In this document: piece by piece, positions 59,958-64,000 of the stretch
Layout: each line of letters opens with the position of its first letter
Numbering within the stretch: the first letter of the stretch is position 1
Source of the DNA: Acetobacterium woodii
GTDB taxonomy: Bacteria > Bacillota > Clostridia > Eubacteriales > Eubacteriaceae
Direction: 5' to 3'
NCBI GenBank assembly: GCA_016213825.1
Contig: JACQZP010000027.1
Span: 248,001-312,000 of the forward strand
DNA: 64,000 bases
Notes under the pieces: generated by a model
Seen by the model: the letters and a program-made list of their open reading frames with translations, nothing else
The model's database searches: none
Told to the model about the DNA's origin: nothing
Position numbers and translations under genes: made by a program

Positions 59958-61636
59958 CCAGTAGACCAAAGGTTTTACTGGTTTATACGCAGCGCATGGT
60001 CCGGGGTCGGACCTTTGAAATGATCGAAAATCTGGGGATCTTAACCCTGGCTGCTCAACTCAATGCCAATGGTTTTGAGGCCAAAGCCTATACTGGCATT
60101 ACCACCGATGCGGTCAAAACCATTGAAAAAAGCAAAGACGATTTATTTGCAGTCTGTTTTTACTGTGATTTTGATAATCGCTCAGCGGTTGCGGCCATCA
60201 TCAACTATTTAAAAAGCGATAATGACTTTTATATAGTCTTGGGCGGCCCCCAAACCCTGCATATGACCAGTGCGGATTTGAAGACCTATGGAGCCGATGC
60301 CATTATCAAAGGCGAAGGGGAAGAAACCCTGTTGTCCTGGTTAAATACCAAGATCAGAGGCGCAGAGGTTGTTGTTCAGGGCGAAATCCGGCCTGATCAA
60401 AATGCCGATTATGTCTATCTGGAAGAATTTTCAAAATACGAATTACCCCGCAATGAAGATGTGCTTAATTATCAGGAACGACCACTGCTGTCGGTGATTA
60501 CCGCCAGGGGCTGTCCTTATCGCTGCGCTTTCTGCTTTGAGGGCGGGAATTCCAAGAATTTGAGAATGCGCTCGGCTGAAGAAGTACTAAACGAAATCGA
60601 AACGCGCTTAAAAAACAGTCAGCGTCCCCGGTACCTGTTTTTCTGTGATGATACCTTTACCACCAATCCAGTACGCCTGCAAAAGATTTTGTCCGGACTC
60701 CGAACCCTTCGGAAAAATCATGACTTTGTCTGGTTTTGTGAAGGCCATCCCGGCTTTTTAGTCAAGCATCCCGAACTGATCCGAGAAATGATTGACAGCG
60801 GGATGGTCCGGATGCAGATCGGCATGGAATCCGGGGTGGCAAATGTTCTAAAGGCCTATGGCAAACAAGCCACTCCCGAAGACATCCAAAAAGTGGTGGA
60901 AATCTGTTATGCCGAAGGCTTGCCCCAGTTAACCGGAAATTATATTATCGGTGGTGCTTTTGAGACCGCCGAAACCCTAGCCGAGACCACCGAAAAAGTC
61001 CTGGAACTCCTGGATTTAGCCCCAGGAATGCTCGATTTATCAACAACCTTTATGATGCCCCTGCCCGGAACGCAGATCTACAATCACCCAGAGCACTTTG
61101 GTATCGTTCTGGAAGATCGGGAATGTCTTACTAACCTGGAGGACTTCCCCGTGAACCATACCCAAGAGCTGTTCCTGCCGGAAATCTGTATGGGTCGCTC
61201 TCGTTTTATTACTGCGGTTTCCAATAAAATGAAAGATCAGTATGAAAAAGGTTTGATTCCTAAAGAACGGATCAGAGCAGACTTCAACCTGGCTTTCAAC
61301 TACGGCATTGCCGCCGGTTACCTTAAGTTTATTTATGTCAAAGATCCGTTAATGTTAGCATATTATAAAAAGCTGATTGAATACAAGGGCATTTTAAAAG
61401 AGTGGCATGAGCTCACTGAGACAGAAATAAATAGCTGGGTTATCCACAAAATTCCGGATTTTTCAATGCTGGATCTGGATTCGTTCAGCCAAACCGAAAT
61501 TGACATGCTCAGCTATTCTGGAAGATTTACCACCACCGAAATGGCAGAAAAACTGAAGCTGCCTGTTGCGGAGATGAAAAACCTGCTGATAAAAATGAAT
61601 GACAAGCATTTGATTTTGTTTTCAGCATTTATTTAG
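59933..61636 (+). CDS. Cobalamin-binding radical SAM protein (RiPP maturase)
   Basis: A 567-residue paralogue. The B12 domain shows YCDFDNRSAVAAI, GGPQTLHMTSADL and KGEGEE. The cluster loop is CPYRCAFC (Cys194, 198, 201), followed by CDDTFTTNPVRL, WFCEGHPG and MQIGMES. The C-terminal domain is shorter (SQTEIDMLSYSGRFTTTEMAE). It starts with GTG five bases after GGAGGGG, inside the end of the previous gene, so the two are coupled. It is the last maturase gene; an intergenic region of 190 bp separates it from the export genes. Confidence 0.87.
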   Translation: MDFISETIASRPKVLLVYTQRMVRGRTFEMIENLGILTLAAQLNANGFEAKAYTGITTDAVKTIEKSKDDLFAVCFYCDFDNRSAVAAIINYLKSDNDFYIVLGGPQTLHMTSADLKTYGADAIIKGEGEETLLSWLNTKIRGAEVVVQGEIRPDQNADYVYLEEFSKYELPRNEDVLNYQERPLLSVITARGCPYRCAFCFEGGNSKNLRMRSAEEVLNEIETRLKNSQRPRYLFFCDDTFTTNPVRLQKILSGLRTLRKNHDFVWFCEGHPGFLVKHPELIREMIDSGMVRMQIGMESGVANVLKAYGKQATPEDIQKVVEICYAEGLPQLTGNYIIGGAFETAETLAETTEKVLELLDLAPGMLDLSTTFMMPLPGTQIYNHPEHFGIVLEDRECLTNLEDFPVNHTQELFLPEICMGRSRFITAVSNKMKDQYEKGLIPKERIRADFNLAFNYGIAAGYLKFIYVKDPLMLAYYKKLIEYKGILKEWHELTETEINSWVIHKIPDFSMLDLDSFSQTEIDMLSYSGRFTTTEMAEKLKLPVAEMKNLLIKMNDKHLILFSAFI

Positions 61637-61698
61637 TTTAAGCTTATCTGAAATAGGCAATTACAAAGCTTATTAACATCGAACAATGATTGCTTTTT

Positions 61699-61769
61699 GA
61701 TCAGTTTCTACGAACAATTGTGTAATGTGTAGACGAACAGTGTAACAATTGTTTCGTGTGAAACTGATC
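61699..61769. repeat. Imperfect inverted repeat between maturase and export genes
   Basis: Outer arms GATCAGTTTC / GAAACTGATC are perfect. The inner part (ACAATTGT at 61714-61721 and 61745-61752) nearly pairs too. The element may be a terminator of the maturase operon or an operator of the export genes. GGCACTTTCGCAATTACC at 61781-61798 is an inverse near-copy of a segment at about 46003-46019. Confidence 0.65.
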
Positions 61770-61827
61770 GGAAAGCTCACGGCACTTTCGCAATTACCGG
61801 ATTACCTAAAACGTAAGGGAGAGGGTT

Positions 61828-62973
61828 ATGAAAAAAAATCGGACGATATTATCCATCCTCGCTATATTCGTCATCGGCAGTGTGCTTTGTTTTGGTTGTA
61901 CCGCCAAAACTACTAAAACAAGCACCCTGTCAGTAGATGTGGTTTATCCATTTTCCGAAGATTATAGCGCTTCTTTCAAAAATGGAATCGAACTGGCCGC
62001 CAAAGAAATCAATGATCAGGGTGGTATTCTAAATCAGGCTATTGAAATTAATTATAATGACGACGGCAATAATACCAATACAGCCGTGGAAGTGGCGACC
62101 ATGATCGCAGAAAAACCGGGCTTTCCGATTGTCATTGGTCATCGCAGCACCGACGATGTGCTGAAGGTAGCCAGTATTTATAATCAGAATAATAAGCTGC
62201 TGTTTGCGCCTATTATTGCCAGTTCAAAGGTAAGTCTGGGAGAAAACGAAGGGGCTTATCTCTGCGCCCCGTCCGATGACGAAATGGCTGCGGAAATGGT
62301 TCAAAGCATGACTGCTCAGGGAATCACCAAGATTGCCATGGTTCATACTGCCAGCAATACCTACGGCAAAGACTATATTCAAAAGGTTGAAGAACACGCC
62401 AAACAGGCAGGCATTGAAATTGTGGATGCAGTTTCTTACCTACCAAACCTCGATTATTTCCGCTACTATGTGAAAAAATGGGACAGTCTGGGAGCCCAGG
62501 CAATCGTCACCGCCTGTGTCGGAAATGATATCACGACGCTTTATGACTATCTGGAAAAAACTGGCAATACCCGGCCGATTTTTGCCACGTATGATATTGA
62601 AGTCCAGCCCTATGTCATTTCCCAGAGCATGAAAAGCCTGACCCAGGTAACCAGTTATTTTAACAGTACGGCCACAGTTGGTTCAGAAGCAGGATTCATT
62701 CAGGCCTATCAGAAGGCCTATGGGAAGAACCCGGATTTACCAGCAGCTCAGGCCTACGTCTCCGTGCATCTGGCCGCTGATGCAGCGAACAAGGCCCAGA
62801 GCCTGGAGGCAGAGGCCCTCAAAAAAGTGTTGGCCGAAAACAGTTTTGACAGTATTTATGGCAGTTTGAATTTTAATAAACGGCTGATCAACGGGATTCC
62901 GGTATTTCAGAAGATCTATGTGAATAACCAGCTGGTACCTAAGGATAATCCGACTGGGGGAGGACAAAGCTAG
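61828..62973 (+). CDS. Type I periplasmic-binding (branched-chain amino-acid type) lipoprotein
   Basis: A 381-residue secreted lipoprotein with Cys24 after LCFG. The mature part is a Peripla_BP_6 fold: FKNGIELAAKEINDQGGILNQ, INYNDDGNNTNTAVEVA, ITKIAMVHTASNTYGKDYIQ and GAQAIVTACVGNDI. No Liv-type permease or ATPase follows; it is joined instead to an HlyD adaptor (one-base overlap) and a peptidase exporter. It may bind the mature peptide or a signal; this is inference. GGGAGAGGG precedes the ATG. Confidence 0.87.
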   Translation: MKKNRTILSILAIFVIGSVLCFGCTAKTTKTSTLSVDVVYPFSEDYSASFKNGIELAAKEINDQGGILNQAIEINYNDDGNNTNTAVEVATMIAEKPGFPIVIGHRSTDDVLKVASIYNQNNKLLFAPIIASSKVSLGENEGAYLCAPSDDEMAAEMVQSMTAQGITKIAMVHTASNTYGKDYIQKVEEHAKQAGIEIVDAVSYLPNLDYFRYYVKKWDSLGAQAIVTACVGNDITTLYDYLEKTGNTRPIFATYDIEVQPYVISQSMKSLTQVTSYFNSTATVGSEAGFIQAYQKAYGKNPDLPAAQAYVSVHLAADAANKAQSLEAEALKKVLAENSFDSIYGSLNFNKRLINGIPVFQKIYVNNQLVPKDNPTGGGQS

Positions 62974-63797
62974 TGAATAAATCCATTTTTCAGAATAAAG
63001 ATGATAAAAGTACCAAAAAAAATGAACATTCAGCTTTGATGACCGTCATCGGTCCTGGGAATCTGCTAATTTTATTGGGCATTACCATTTTCCTCGTCTG
63101 TGTCATTATTTTTTCAGTGACAGTGCCCATTAATATGACGACAACTCTGGATGCTGTAGTATCCTATGGCGAGGGGAATGTTGATGTCGTTGTTGAAAAT
63201 GAGGGCATTCTGTCTCAAGTCGCCGTTTCCAATGGTGATTACGTCCAACGAGGTGATTTACTGGGAGTGATCACCACCGAAGCCACCGCAACTCCGATCT
63301 CAAATGGGGCGGTTCTCACTGATCAGCAGAAGAGTATGGTCAAACGGCAAACCATGATTGTCGCTCCGGAAAACGGTGTGGTTTCGGGACTGAACTATCA
63401 GGATGGCGCATATTTGGCGAAAAACAGTACCTTTTGCCAAATTGCTAAAAGAGAAAATAAAGATACCACGGTGGTGGTTCAAGCCTATTCCAGTTATGAA
63501 GGGGCGATCAATATTAAACAGGGGGACAAAGTTTTTGTGGCCCTGGAATCGGTGAACAGCGATAAGTATGGCTATTTAAGAGGCGTTGTTCGCAGTGTCC
63601 AGCTAAGTGGCTTATCTCAGGATGAAACAAGCCCCGTTGAGATGCTGATTATTATTGATCCCAAGGTTGATGCTCAGGGGAATTATGTCTGGACCAAAGA
63701 AAACAATGGCTTCACCGGAGAAATCACGGCGGGGACATCTGGCAGTGCAACCATTTTTACCGATAAGTTATATCTCATTGACTTGATTATCTCCTAG
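62973..63797 (+). CDS. HlyD-like membrane-fusion protein (NHLM-type export system)
   Basis: A 274-residue adaptor. After a short cytoplasmic end, one membrane helix ([19 protein letters not shown]) is followed by a biotinyl-lipoyl-like hairpin ([21 protein letters not shown] and [21 protein letters not shown]) and a beta-barrel. The size and lack of a long coiled coil fit the NHLM bacteriocin secretion type rather than classic HlyD. GTG start after GGGGGAGG, overlapping the lipoprotein stop by one base. It should work with the exporter that starts 16 bp later. Confidence 0.85.
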   Translation: MNKSIFQNKDDKSTKKNEHSALMTVIGPGNLLILLGITIFLVCVIIFSVTVPINMTTTLDAVVSYGEGNVDVVVENEGILSQVAVSNGDYVQRGDLLGVITTEATATPISNGAVLTDQQKSMVKRQTMIVAPENGVVSGLNYQDGAYLAKNSTFCQIAKRENKDTTVVVQAYSSYEGAINIKQGDKVFVALESVNSDKYGYLRGVVRSVQLSGLSQDETSPVEMLIIIDPKVDAQGNYVWTKENNGFTGEITAGTSGSATIFTDKLYLIDLIIS

Positions 63798-63813
63798 AAA
63801 GGCGGAACGACTC

Positions 63814-64000
63814 ATGACGAAACCAGAAACCGAAAAAAGTCAGGATGAGAAAATAAAACTGCCTAAAATAGCCAAGGTACCAGTCGTTCTGCAGATGGAA
63901 GCAGTGGAATGCGGGGTAGCCTCACTCTCCATGGTGTTAGCCTATTATGGTCGCTACGAAACTTTGGAGACGTTACGCATCGATTGCGGTGTTTCCCGAG
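63814..64000 (+). CDS. Peptidase-containing ABC exporter, C39 peptidase N-terminus (3' end outside window)
   Basis: Only the first 62 codons are present. [20 protein letters not shown] is the C39 peptidase active-site motif with Cys33, and [19 protein letters not shown] continues the domain as in NHLM-type exporters. Such proteins cut leaders after Gly-Gly and export the core, which matches the AAGG site of the peptide at 57696. AAAGGCGG precedes the ATG. The membrane and ATPase domains should lie beyond the window. Confidence 0.9.
   Translation, partial: MTKPETEKSQDEKIKLPKIAKVPVVLQMEAVECGVASLSMVLAYYGRYETLETLRIDCGVSR

Overview
The window looks like chromosomal DNA of a strictly anaerobic, low-to-moderate GC Bacillota, most likely an acetogen of the Eubacteriaceae (Acetobacterium-like). 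This is inferred from several ferredoxin-fused aldo/keto reductases, flavodoxin-type FMN proteins, a methyltransferase-type corrinoid protein behind a sigma-54 promoter, LarB/LarC, and AGGAGG-type ribosome binding sites. No rRNA, tRNA, CRISPR array or complete insertion sequence was seen.

Region 1 (1-10 kb) is a redox island. It holds four 4Fe-4S aldo/keto reductases (one cut by the window edge, one with an in-frame UGA), three flavodoxin-like proteins, a 4-oxalocrotonate-tautomerase-like protein, a MerR regulator and larBC. Three promoters have the 19-bp spacer and dyad of MerR-controlled promoters; two belong to a duplicated terminator-plus-promoter module. Decay is visible: an acetyltransferase reduced to its two ends, and a frameshifted cupin fragment fused behind a flavodoxin gene. 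Region 2 (10-17 kb) has an orphan corrinoid protein with a sigma-54 promoter, a GNAT, a DUF2798 membrane protein, a MarR/extradiol-dioxygenase-like pair with palindromic operators, and a TetR / MBL-fold / MATE operon whose MATE gene lacks a normal start codon.

Region 3 (17.8-27 kb) combines transport and signalling: a MATE transporter with a C-terminal anti-sigma-type HATPase, a membrane SpoIIE-type phosphatase, two GNATs, a free HATPase, and an amino-acid ABC system whose ATPase also carries a C-terminal HATPase-like domain. Region 4 (27-52 kb) has a 1362-residue PEP/pyruvate-binding protein, an XRE regulator fused to a desulfoferrodoxin-like domain, a CAT-type acetyltransferase, two ABC-2 export systems (one followed by a NarL-type two-component system), a LOG protein, an MFS carrier, tandem glycerophosphodiesterases, an OmpR-type two-component system, peptide deformylase, and WYL, VOC, GNAT and DUF1697 genes.

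Region 5 (52.2-64 kb, running off the end) is the most notable. It is a peptide natural-product (RiPP) locus with a 90-residue precursor having a Nif11-like leader, a Gly-Gly cleavage site and an 18-residue Cys-free core. Around it are four cobalamin-binding radical SAM proteins with five radical SAM modules in all, because one 1197-residue protein is a head-to-tail duplication. Downstream lie a type I periplasmic-binding lipoprotein, an HlyD-like adaptor and the start of a C39-peptidase ABC exporter. The likely flow is modification of the core, cleavage after Gly-Gly during export, and release or sensing at the surface. An imperfect inverted-repeat element occurs after the precursor gene and again at 36.4 kb.
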